Of a stretch of 64,000 nt of DNA, positions 16,081 to 23,657 are shown one piece after another (positions within the stretch are counted from its first letter, which is position 1; the number at the start of each line of letters is the position of its first letter). Under the pieces are notes generated by a model that made no database searches, was not told where the DNA came from, and was given only the letters and a program-made list of their open reading frames with translations. The position numbers were made by a program, and so were the translations under genes. This DNA is from UBA1426 sp052034085 (GTDB lineage: Bacteria; Bacillota; Clostridia; Peptostreptococcales; Anaerovoracaceae). Location of the stretch: positions 4,053-68,052 of the forward strand of contig JBPOJA010000026.1 of NCBI GenBank assembly GCA_052034085.1. The letters are read 5' to 3'.

Positions 16081-17208
16081 TTAGAGTATTTCGCTGAAAG
16101 TTTGGATTCTTGTTCTTAATTGCTCAACAGAATCCATCTGCTGTTCAATTTCTATGTATAGTGCCGGTACACCTGCTTCTTCCAGCTCTTTTTTTATCAC
16201 CGGATAATCAAACTCTTCCGGATCACAAAACTTGAGCTGGCAATATACAATACCATCCGCATTGAATTGTTTCTTGAGGTCAATCAGCATCTTCCCCCTG
16301 GTTTTTTCCTTATCGTACAGGAAGGGGCAGCCGTCCTGCCGTGCCACCCTTTCAGCCATTCTTTCAAAAACATCACCTTCTTGGGGGACTCTGACCCGGA
16401 ACTGTCTCGACTCCTGCGCAAGGTCATCGGCAACTATAACGAGATTGTTTTCTGAAAAGAGATTGAGAAATTCTTCGGGTTCCGCCAGAAGCCCTGAAAT
16501 GATAATCCTCTTATAGGTGTTTTCTTTCCGGGGTATTTCTTTAAGCCCCTCCAGCAGGAGCTTCATATTCTCTACATATTCTGCTTTATCCATGAAATAT
16601 GCCGCTTTGATGATTAAGTGCCTTGTGGATGCATCAAATATTTCAGGATAATCTCCGGCTGCTGCGACAAATTCTCTCATCAGGCTTCTGTATTCCTCAT
16701 AGAGTGCATAGCTTTTTTCAAGAGCCTCGTCTGTAACGGTCACACCCAGGACTTTTTCCAGCTCTCTCTTAACACGGGCAAACTCCTCTCTCATAAAAAT
16801 TTTCCCCGCAGAGGTTTTTCTGTTTTGCGAATAAACCACGGGGATGATATTTAAATGAGGGACTGCCACTTTCCAGTTTTCTATCGTGCATTTCAGAGTG
16901 TCACAGAAAGCGCTTACAAGCACTGCAGACAGTTTGTCGTAAACACCTTTAAGGGCCTGGTGGGTGTTTGCCTTTATTACTGAACAGCAAAAAACCTGGT
17001 AATACCTGTCGCTGAGATTTCCAACCTGGGGACCTCCCCACATGCCTATGGGCAGTGCTCCTGCTGCGTAAACCAGCTCATCCGGCGAATAAATAGGAAA
17101 GCAGCCAACAGCTTTTTTTCCGGTCTTCTGAATTGCGAGTTCCACCGATCTTGCGGGATGCCTGGCAATTTCCTTAAATTCTTCTATTACTTTGTTAACA
17201 TCTGTCAT
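16081..17208 (-). CDS. 2-hydroxyacyl-CoA dehydratase, beta subunit (HgdB/HadC/LcdB family)
   Basis: 375 residues. The start overlaps the stop of the alpha-subunit gene by four bases (ATGA at 17205-17208), a sign of coupled translation. Conserved segments are GCFPIYSPDELVYAAGALPIGMWGG, the cysteines of FCDTLKC and of YCQLKFCDPEEFDYP, which hold the second iron-sulfur cluster. It pairs with the alpha subunit in the radical elimination of water from an (R)-2-hydroxyacyl-CoA. Confidence 0.93.
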   Translation of the reverse strand: MTDVNKVIEEFKEIARHPARSVELAIQKTGKKAVGCFPIYSPDELVYAAGALPIGMWGGPQVGNLSDRYYQVFCCSVIKANTHQALKGVYDKLSAVLVSAFCDTLKCTIENWKVAVPHLNIIPVVYSQNRKTSAGKIFMREEFARVKRELEKVLGVTVTDEALEKSYALYEEYRSLMREFVAAAGDYPEIFDASTRHLIIKAAYFMDKAEYVENMKLLLEGLKEIPRKENTYKRIIISGLLAEPEEFLNLFSENNLVIVADDLAQESRQFRVRVPQEGDVFERMAERVARQDGCPFLYDKEKTRGKMLIDLKKQFNADGIVYCQLKFCDPEEFDYPVIKKELEEAGVPALYIEIEQQMDSVEQLRTRIQTFSEIL

Positions 17209-18431
17209 TGTGAATTGCCTCCCTTTGCTTTGCGCTCTTCCATCATTTCCACCAGTGCCTGCACTCTGGTTTCATATTGGGCCTGTGAGAATGCCCTGGG
17301 GTCCGTCTGATCGCCGTCAAAGATTACGGAAGGTACTCCGGTTGCCTGCTCTACCCTTCTTTGAACCTCAAACTGCCTGAAATCCATAAGCTTGCAGCTT
17401 CTGTTGGAGTGGTAGATTATCCCGTCAAGCTCAAAATTTCTAACCAGATTGACAATATTGTCAACGCCGAAATCAAGATTTCTGTTTACATAATTTGAGC
17501 TGTAAGCTCTTGCCATCCCATCCAGGTCATTGTCATCGTAAACTATGTACCAGGAATCGGGATAAGTGGAAGTCACCATATTGATTCCGTAGTTTTTCAA
17601 TGTCTTGTAAGTACTGCTCAAATATGGCCAGCAGGCTATGCCGTCCCACATTACCCTGTACTTTTCTTCCCCGTCCTTCCATGGGCCCAGACCCTTTTCT
17701 GCCTTGTCTTTCAGCTCATCATGCCACATTTTGAAGAGTTCCCTTCCTTCTTCCGTGCCTCTTGCGCACACAATCGTGGCCATGTAGTTAAATAAGTCAA
17801 AGCCATTTAAGGGCGAAGGCTTGGCTCTTGCAAGGAGAGAAGCTTTTTTCCACCATATCGATGTATCTCTCGATATGCTCATTACTTCGGAAAATTTGTC
17901 ATAATCAAACTTTTTACCGGTGATGTTTTCAACCTGTCTGATAGCATCTAAAAGCTGTGCTTTCATATACTTTGTGTTTTGCTCATTAATTTCATACTGG
18001 TGATTGAAAGGCATGTCGAATACTATCATGGGAATATTGAGCTGCTTGGCAATGTTTTCATACCATTTGATGACAGTGTTGCAGATATTGTTGCAGCAAA
18101 AAATCAGATCCGGGCGCGGCATATTTCCGGCATCGCTATGCATGATGTCCAGATAGCCCATATTGACTCTTGCATATGAACAGATGTCAACGGAATATCC
18201 CTTTCCTTCTGCCTGGTTTATGAATTCCTGAGCCTGTTTTCTGGCCCCTATTGCGGCTGCATGGTTTTCAGGATACATGGTATAGATATCTGCTGTTGTG
18301 AGAATTTCCTGAGGGGAGATAGATGTTGCCCAGGCCACAAGCTTTCCTTCTTCTTTCGCTGTGAAAGCCTCTTTGTAATGCCTGTCCAGCATTTCATTCA
18401 ACAGCTGCTTTGACGTTTTGACTGTGTCCAC
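17205..18431 (-). CDS. 2-hydroxyacyl-CoA dehydratase, alpha subunit (HadB/LcdA family)
   Basis: 408 residues from a GTG at 18431, chosen because GGGAGGG (18437-18443) is five bases upstream; the longer reading from a TTG at 18461 has no ribosome site. From memory the sequence closely follows 2-hydroxyisocaproyl-CoA and lactyl-CoA dehydratase alpha subunits: FCCNNICN (111-118), PSPLNGFDLFNYMA, CWPYLSS, YHSNRSCKLMDF and FDGDQTDPRAFS. The cysteines of these segments ligate the [4Fe-4S] cluster. It is the first gene after the sigma-54 promoter, so the dehydratase leads the transcript. The true acyl chain cannot be read from sequence. Confidence 0.93.
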   Translation of the reverse strand: MDTVKTSKQLLNEMLDRHYKEAFTAKEEGKLVAWATSISPQEILTTADIYTMYPENHAAAIGARKQAQEFINQAEGKGYSVDICSYARVNMGYLDIMHSDAGNMPRPDLIFCCNNICNTVIKWYENIAKQLNIPMIVFDMPFNHQYEINEQNTKYMKAQLLDAIRQVENITGKKFDYDKFSEVMSISRDTSIWWKKASLLARAKPSPLNGFDLFNYMATIVCARGTEEGRELFKMWHDELKDKAEKGLGPWKDGEEKYRVMWDGIACWPYLSSTYKTLKNYGINMVTSTYPDSWYIVYDDNDLDGMARAYSSNYVNRNLDFGVDNIVNLVRNFELDGIIYHSNRSCKLMDFRQFEVQRRVEQATGVPSVIFDGDQTDPRAFSQAQYETRVQALVEMMEERKAKGGNSQ

Positions 18432-18523
18432 TTTTACCCTCCCGGATACGACGATAGGCAAATGCGAATATTTTTTATGTTATTGTTGCTGTTACTACTA
18501 TGTCTACTATGTTTTCTATCGTC

Positions 18524-18538
18524 GCAAAAGTTGTGCCA
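18524..18538 (-). promoter_or_regulatory. sigma-54 (-24/-12) promoter of the dehydratase operon
   Basis: On the minus strand TGGCAC-N5-TTGCG, with the invariant GG and GC exactly spaced. Expected start near 18512, giving a leader of about 80 nt to the GTG at 18431. The gene just upstream encodes a sigma-54 activator. An imperfect inverted repeat AAGAAT...ATTCTT at 18554-18580 could help activator binding. Confidence 0.85.
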
Positions 18539-18592
18539 AATGAAGGTTCAGCTAAGAATGTGTTGAAAATGTGTATTCTTTAATCTTTTCTG

Positions 18593-18637
18593 CATTAAAA
18601 CAGGCGGGTTCGATGCGTTTGCGCATCATATCCGCCT
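18593..18637 (-). terminator. terminator of the activator gene
   Basis: Minus-strand hairpin with AGGCGG (18632-18637 complement) pairing to CCGCCT (18602-18607) and an inner GATGCG/CGCATC stem, then GTTTTAATG. It separates the activator gene from the sigma-54 promoter. Confidence 0.7.
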
Positions 18638-18673
18638 AATTTCTGTGTTCTTTTGGCATTTATGCATCAATTG

Positions 18674-20056
18674 CTAAATGCCATACTTTTTCAGTTTTCT
18701 TATTATGGTCGATTGATCTATTTTCAATGCTTTTGACATTTTGCGACTGCTGCCATACTGGGATTTTGCCCTTTCCAGAATAAACTTTTCATAATCATCA
18801 ACTAATTCTTTAAATGATTTGCTTTCACCCGGACTGCAGGGATCTTCCCTTTTTGTGTCCCTGAACCATGGCAGGTCTGATATTTGAAGATATTCATTAT
18901 TGCTGACCACCACCATGTTTTCAATAACGTTTTTCAGCTGTCTGATATTTCCTTTCCAGCTGTTCATTTTCAACTCTTCAAGCACCTCGTACGTGAGTCT
19001 TTTGTTCTGCCCGTACTGCTTATTGAACTGATTCAGAAAACCAAGCGCCAAGGGCATAATTTCTTCTTTTCTTTCCCTTAGCGGCGGGATGTCTATTGTT
19101 ATAACATTTAACCTGTAGTACAGATCTTCGCGGAAATCGCCGGAAGCCACCATTTCTCTCAGATCCTTGTTTGAAGCAGCAATAACACGTATGTCCACCG
19201 GAATATATTCTGTTGATCCCACACGGTTAATGGTCCTTGATTCCAATGCCCTCAGTAATTTTACCTGCAGGTTTAAACTCATCTCTCCTATTTCATCCAG
19301 TAAGAGCGTTCCGCCGTTTGCGGCTTCAATTAAACCTTCTTTGCCTCCTTTCGCAGCTCCGGTAAAAGCACCTTCGGCATAACCGAAAAGTTCAGACTCC
19401 AGCAATGATTCCGGAATGGAACCACAGTTTACGGCAATGAAAGGTTTGTTCCTTCTCAGCATGCTGTTGTCATGGATAAATCGGGCCAACACATCTTTGC
19501 CCACCCCGGACTCTCCAGAAATCAGTATCGTTGTGTTAAAATCTCCCACCTTTTTGGCAAGAGAAAAAATTTCTTCCATAACCCTGTTTATTACTACAAT
19601 TCCATGACTTTCTCCGCTTTTCTCAGCATTTAGCTGGTCAAAATATATCCTTTCCATTTTCCTGGCATCGTCAAGTTCTTCTTTGAGAGCATATATTTCA
19701 GACATGTCTCTTGTATTGACAACTACTCTTTTTATAGTTCCGTCTTCCTGGAAAATGGGAGTTCCTGTAACAATGATATTTTTGCCATGCCTGGTTGTGT
19801 GGTGCATGGTAACCGGCCTCCCCTGTTCAATAGCCAGCAGAACAACTGAGTTTTTCATCCAGACAGGATTAATGAGCTCACGAACATTGTGACCTAAAAG
19901 CTCATCCTTTTGTATATTAGTATTTCTTACGTAAGATTGATTAACAAGGAGAACTTTTCCATCCCCGTCAGTGACCATTATTCCATCAAAAGAACCTTCT
20001 ATAATTTCCTGTAGTTCTTCCAGGCTTTTATCTTTATTTTTGTCTGGCCCAAACAT
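18674..20056 (-). CDS. sigma-54-dependent transcriptional activator (PAS-AAA+-HTH)
   Basis: 460 residues from ATG 20056 with AGGAAAGGAT about 11 bases upstream; a GTG at 20086 would add ten residues but lacks a site. Residues about 15-120 are a PAS sensor (SFDGIMVTDGDGKVLLVN), about 155-385 the AAA+ domain with GESGVGKD (Walker A), the ESELFGYAEGAFTGA loop that contacts sigma-54, and LLLDEIGEM (Walker B); the C-terminus has a Fis-type HTH (SSRKMSKALKIDQSTIIRKLKKY). No phosphoreceiver domain, so it senses a ligand or signal through PAS. It most likely switches on the catabolic operon from the promoter at 18524-18538. Confidence 0.93.
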   Translation of the reverse strand: MFGPDKNKDKSLEELQEIIEGSFDGIMVTDGDGKVLLVNQSYVRNTNIQKDELLGHNVRELINPVWMKNSVVLLAIEQGRPVTMHHTTRHGKNIIVTGTPIFQEDGTIKRVVVNTRDMSEIYALKEELDDARKMERIYFDQLNAEKSGESHGIVVINRVMEEIFSLAKKVGDFNTTILISGESGVGKDVLARFIHDNSMLRRNKPFIAVNCGSIPESLLESELFGYAEGAFTGAAKGGKEGLIEAANGGTLLLDEIGEMSLNLQVKLLRALESRTINRVGSTEYIPVDIRVIAASNKDLREMVASGDFREDLYYRLNVITIDIPPLRERKEEIMPLALGFLNQFNKQYGQNKRLTYEVLEELKMNSWKGNIRQLKNVIENMVVVSNNEYLQISDLPWFRDTKREDPCSPGESKSFKELVDDYEKFILERAKSQYGSSRKMSKALKIDQSTIIRKLKKYGI

Positions 20057-20107
20057 GATGTCACGATATCCTTTCCTGCAAACCACACCACAAGTTTATT
20101 ATGGTAC

Positions 20108-20136
20108 AGTTTACTATAATAAAAAAATTCATTCAA
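20108..20136 (-). promoter_or_regulatory. possible promoter of the activator gene
   Basis: Minus-strand TTGAAT (20131-20136), 17-bp spacer, TAAACT (20108-20113), about 50 bases before the ATG at 20056. An overlapping TATAGT at 20113-20118 has no good -35. Confidence 0.4.
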
Positions 20137-20181
20137 CACATGTCATAAGAATAGGGTATTACGCAGAGATGACGGAGAGCA

Positions 20182-20393
20182 TTATTCTCCGTCTGCAAGC
20201 CTGAGAATTTTCACTGCATCTCCGTCGCCCAGAATGTGGCCGGCGTATTCGTTTTTTCGAAGCTGGTTTCCGTTAACCCACACAGCAGCCCTTGTGCTAT
20301 AATCTCTATATCCCAGGAGCTGCTGTATGGTTGTTTCGTTTTCCAGCGATATTTCTTCTTTGTTTACTTTAATTCGGATATCCGGGGTTCCAT
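20182..20393 (-). pseudogene. ThiS/MoaD-like sulfur-carrier gene with no normal start codon
   Basis: A minus-strand frame ending at TAA 20182-20184 encodes about 63-67 residues with the ThiS pattern: IKVNKEEISL, ETTIQQLLGYRD, AAVWVNGNQL, and the end GDGDAVKILRLADGE. No ATG, GTG or TTG lies in frame between the preceding in-frame stop (inside the end of bfr) and the conserved start. An ATT at 20371-20373 could begin the protein, or a one-base deletion in the CCCC after ATG 20391-20393 broke the frame. The expected terminal Gly-Gly is replaced by Gly-Glu. It follows bfr on the same strand. Short GC-rich duplications (GCGCATGGAAC twice) sit at the damaged 5' end. Confidence 0.6.
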
Positions 20394-20466
20394 GCGCTCT
20401 TGCGCACTCCGGAGTTCCATGCGCTTTGGGCTTTTGGTTCTTGCGCGCTCCTGAGCCTCGAAGGCA

Positions 20467-20931
20467 CTAGACCTGAGTGGTAAGGAATATGGGCAGACCC
20501 ATCTGGTCTATCCTGTCCTGAAAACCTTCGATATCGTCCATGTGGCGGTCTTCGTCCATTAAGATTTCCTCAAGCAGGTCCTTCGTGGCGAAGTCGCCCA
20601 CTTCACTGGCCAGCTTGATGGCTTCGTTGTAAGCCCTGATGGCATCAACTTCCGCCAGCCTGTCATTTTCCAGCTGATTGGGCACCTGGGCGCCGATGTG
20701 AATTTTTCTGAGTTCTGTGACTATGGGCCTTCCTTCCAGGAACAGAATCCTGCCTATGAGTTTCTCCGCATGTTTCATTTCGTCAATGGCTCTCTTTTCG
20801 AAGCTTTCATGAAGCTTGTCGTAGCCCCAGTCCGCGCACATCTCCGAGTGAACCATGTATTGATTAATCGCCGTCAGTTCATCGGCCAAAAGTGAATTAA
20901 GTGTTTCAAGTAGTTTGGGATCGCCTTTCAT
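20467..20931 (-). CDS. bfr: bacterioferritin
   Basis: 154 residues, typical length. Ferroxidase ligands are visible in ADELTAINQY, RAIDEMKHAEKLI and EILMDEDRHMD; the methionine of IDEMKHAE matches the haem-binding Met52 of bacterioferritins. It stores iron in a 24-subunit shell and limits oxidative damage. The ATG is preceded by AAGGAGGAAG. The gene is alone except for the ThiS-like remnant downstream; its upstream region is a repeat array. Confidence 0.93.
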   Translation of the reverse strand: MKGDPKLLETLNSLLADELTAINQYMVHSEMCADWGYDKLHESFEKRAIDEMKHAEKLIGRILFLEGRPIVTELRKIHIGAQVPNQLENDRLAEVDAIRAYNEAIKLASEVGDFATKDLLEEILMDEDRHMDDIEGFQDRIDQMGLPIFLTTQV

Positions 20932-21002
20932 CGTACTTCCTCCTTATGTTGCTTTTACTTTGTGGTTTTTCTGTTTTGCAATCTTATGCTGCATCTACAG
21001 GG

Positions 21003-21222
21003 TTGGGTTCTGTGGGCCGGCTTGGGTTTTGTGGGCCGGCTTGGGTTTGTGGGCCGGTCCGGCCTGGGTTCTTTGGGTCGGCTAATTTTGGGCCGGTCCG
21101 GCCTGGGTTCTTTGGGTCGGCTTATTTTGGGCCGGTCCGGCTTGGGTTTTCGGGCCGGCTAATCTTGTGGGCCGGTCCGGCCTGGGTTTGCGGGCCGGCT
21201 TATTTTGGGCCGGTCCGGCTAT
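21003..21222. repeat. tandem array of about five 39-40-bp GC-rich units
   Basis: GGGCCGGTCCGG recurs at 21051, 21090, 21129, 21169 and 21208 (period 39-40 bp), each followed by variants of CTTGGGTT and GGGTCGGCTAATTTT; shorter half units precede it from 21003. The array fills the space between the bfr start and the MATE stop and has no gene. Confidence 0.85.
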
Positions 21223-22832
21223 TCTCTATATGATAGGTTATCACTGCCGGCCCAACTATGCAATGATAATATATACCAGATCAGCATGGAAAGTCCCCGC
21301 AGCGCCGCCGAAAGGCTGATGCCCAGCCAGAGTCCGTTCATGCCCATAATGAGGTGGAGCCGCCAGCAGAGAATCGGCCTTAAAAGGTTTGCCCCTATGC
21401 TACAGATGCTTGGGGGCAGGGTTTTTCCAAGACCACGGAAGGCCCCCGAGCAGGTTCCTTCAAAAGCCAGAAACACCAGGCAAATGGCCATTATTTTCAG
21501 GTAAACAGCTCCCATGCCGATGATTTCGGGCGGCTCCCTGAGAAATAGCGAAAAGAAGAATCCCCCAAAAGCCACCAGCAGGAAAGTTACAAATAGCTCC
21601 CATATCAGGAGCGCCGCCGTGGCGATTTTGAAGGATCTTCGGATTCTGTTCCACTTTTTTGCCCCGTAATTTTGCCCTACGAAAGCGGTCATGGCGGATG
21701 AAAATCCTATGCCAACCATCCAGGAGAGGGATTCAATCTGGCTGCCTACCCGGTTGATGGCAACTGCCATTTCTCCGTACCAGGCTGCCGCCATTGCCGT
21801 GACCACCATGGACAGGATGGTGAAGGCGGCGCTTTCCAATGCCAAAGGCGTGCCCCACCAAAGGATGATTTTGCTGCGTCTTTTCCGCAGTCCCAGCAGA
21901 CTTTTATGCAAGCCCGGCAGGTCTTTCTCCGAGCTTTGTGGTGTGAAATGGCGGGCGTAGGCTCTTCCGCCGTTTTCCGCTTGACGACCGCATGCTCTTC
22001 CGCCGCCGAAAATTCTGAAGCCTGAGAAAGGCCTTGTAGCCGGATGCTTTATAAAAATTATGAACTGCACAAACACCACTATTTCCGCCAGGGAAGTGGC
22101 TACTGCGGCTCCGGTCACCCCCCAGCCGAAGTACAGAATCATGAGAGGATCCAGAACCATATTAACCAGAAGCCCCACAGCATTTGCCTTGAAGCTGATT
22201 TTGGAATTACCTGCACCATTGAAAATGCCTGTTATCGATGCGGAAACATAAAAGAAAGGCACGGCCGCCCCTATTATGCGCAGGTACCGAACTGAATTCT
22301 GATAAACGGTGGGTTCCTGAACTTTCAGCAGGCTTATGAGGGGTTCGGGAAATATGATGAAAATAGCTCCGCAAACTATCCCGAGAATCAGGGCTATCCG
22401 CACCGAATCCTGGGCATAGTCCCTGGCTTTGCCGGGCTTTCGCTTGCCCAGATTTTGCGCGGTTCCGATTTCGGCTCCTGTCCGCCCAAGTAGCATGGGA
22501 GCAGCGGACAGCCACATATAGAGGCCCGCCAGCCCGCTGGCGGCTACCGCCATAACCGCATAATCCGTCCGCCCCAGCCAGAACATATCCGTCAGGTTGT
22601 AGGCCATCTGCATAAACTGAGTCCCCATGATGGGCAGTGCCACCATGAGGAGTTTTTTGAGTATGCCGCCTTCAGTGAGATTGCCGGCATCTGAACTTCC
22701 TGATTTGTGACCGCCGGCATCTTTTGCCTTTGCTTCGAGGCTACCCGCATCTTTTGCCTCGGCTTCGAGGCTACCGGCATCTTTTGCTTTAGCTTCAAGG
22801 CCGCCGGCTTGAATTTTTTCTGATGATTCCAT
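21219..22832 (-). CDS. MATE family multidrug/sodium efflux protein
   Basis: 537 residues, longer than the usual 450. Twelve hydrophobic segments start near residue 60 (LKKLLMVALPIMGTQFMQMAYNLTDMFWLG is the family hallmark) and a second MATE half follows after residue 320. Two insertions explain the length: a polar N-terminus of about 50 residues made from repeated SLEAKAKDAG units, and a basic cytoplasmic loop insertion (GGGRACGRQAENGGRAYARH) between the halves. The start ATG 22832 is only seven bases after a TATAAT (minus strand, 22840-22845), leaving almost no leader. It exports drugs or metabolites against a cation gradient; substrate unknown. Confidence 0.9.
   Translation of the reverse strand: MESSEKIQAGGLEAKAKDAGSLEAEAKDAGSLEAKAKDAGGHKSGSSDAGNLTEGGILKKLLMVALPIMGTQFMQMAYNLTDMFWLGRTDYAVMAVAASGLAGLYMWLSAAPMLLGRTGAEIGTAQNLGKRKPGKARDYAQDSVRIALILGIVCGAIFIIFPEPLISLLKVQEPTVYQNSVRYLRIIGAAVPFFYVSASITGIFNGAGNSKISFKANAVGLLVNMVLDPLMILYFGWGVTGAAVATSLAEIVVFVQFIIFIKHPATRPFSGFRIFGGGRACGRQAENGGRAYARHFTPQSSEKDLPGLHKSLLGLRKRRSKIILWWGTPLALESAAFTILSMVVTAMAAAWYGEMAVAINRVGSQIESLSWMVGIGFSSAMTAFVGQNYGAKKWNRIRRSFKIATAALLIWELFVTFLLVAFGGFFFSLFLREPPEIIGMGAVYLKIMAICLVFLAFEGTCSGAFRGLGKTLPPSICSIGANLLRPILCWRLHLIMGMNGLWLGISLSAALRGLSMLIWYILSLHSWAGSDNLSYRE
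22686..22820 (-). repeat. 30-bp tandem repeat inside the MATE N-terminal coding region
   Basis: The core GGCATCTTTT (plus-strand view) recurs at 22686, 22716, 22746 and 22776 with exact 30-bp period, and a degenerate fifth unit at 22806. Being a multiple of three it is read as a ten-residue protein repeat. A related repeat with the same period lies at 27498-27570. Confidence 0.8.
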
Positions 22833-22962
22833 GCCTATGATTATAGATGAAAATTAGAGCGTTTTGGGGATTTTGAGCAAATTTTCGACTTATCATTGAT
22901 TTTTGGCCCCTCGAGTTCGGATTGAATTCGGGCATCTAGAATATTTGCTCAGAAATCTGAAA

Positions 22963-23002
22963 GTAAGTGGCAAAATTTCAGATATCCTGAAATTTTGCTT
23001 AC
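22963..23002. promoter_or_regulatory. long inverted repeat upstream of the MATE gene
   Basis: GCAAAATTTCAG (22970-22981) pairs with CTGAAATTTTGC (22987-22998), flanked by GTAAG/CTTAC. It could be an operator or a hairpin. The rest of 22833-23657 holds an imperfect tandem of GGAGCTTCTG-type units (about 23007-23125), repeat R1 and a 24-bp repeat, but no gene. Confidence 0.5.
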
Positions 23003-23244
23003 ATCATGCCCGGCCGAGAGCTCCTGCCGGGAGCCTGTGTTGAGAGCTTCTGCCTGGAGTCCCGGCCTGAAGCCTATGTCGGAAGCTTTTACCTGGAGTC
23101 TATGTCGGGAGCTTCTGGCCGGAGCATTTCAAGAAGCCCGACGGCCGCTTTTTGTCGGCCGCCGGGTGCACCGCCTCAGATGCTGTGCTGTAATCCCGAA
23201 GAACAGGTAAATAAAAGCCGGTTCTTCGGGATTTCAATAGATTT

Positions 23245-23427
23245 TGAGCTAAAACCGGCGAAGTGCTATGCCGGAATGCAGATATTAGGACGGTTGTGAG
23301 CAAAAACACGAGAAGTGCATAGAAAAACTTGGGTGCAAGTCCGAAAATCCATAGCACTTCGCTCTTTTTTGCTCATTCCGCTCCTGTTTTCCCGATTTCT
23401 GGCTAGCACTTCTCCTCATTTTGCTCA
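23245..23427. repeat. repeat family R1, copy 1 (four-arm nested palindrome)
   Basis: Four copies of a motif like TGAGC-AAAA-N6-GAAGTGCTA: forward at 23245 and 23297, reverse starting from 23375 and 23427. Offsets are 52, 78 and 52 bp. The same architecture recurs at 26025-26205 and 35223-35404. It lies between divergent MATE and peptidase genes. Confidence 0.85.
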
Positions 23428-23436
23428 AAAGAAGAG

Positions 23437-23505
23437 CAGAAATTTTTTGCACAAAAGTCACAGAAATTTTTTGCACAAAAGTCACAGAAATTTTTTTGTG
23501 CAAAG
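23437..23505. repeat. three tandem 24-bp units
   Basis: CAGAAATTTTTTGCAC plus AAAAGTCA is repeated at 23437, 23461 and (degenerate, with TTGTGCAAAG) 23485. It lies about 110 bp before the promoter of the peptidase gene, where TGG-TATAAT (TATAAT at 23619-23624) is an extended -10. Confidence 0.8.
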
Positions 23506-23657
23506 TATTGCCACGATATTTTTATTCAAAATACAACATTTTCACTCAACTGATGCACCGCAGTTAGTAAGTCGGAAATTTCCGCAAACCAACACTGCAC
23601 GGACCGCCTGGAATGTGGTATAATTTATCTGAATAATCTGAAAGGAAGTGATCCCAA

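Noticed and set aside
21003..21222. Repeat array as a possible CRISPR
   Set aside because: Units are directly joined with no unique spacers of constant length, and no cas gene is in the window.
20901..21233. Glycine-rich open frame over the GC repeat (plus strand)
   Set aside because: The frame is only the translation of the 39-40-bp repeat, starts inside bfr and has no homology or ribosome site.
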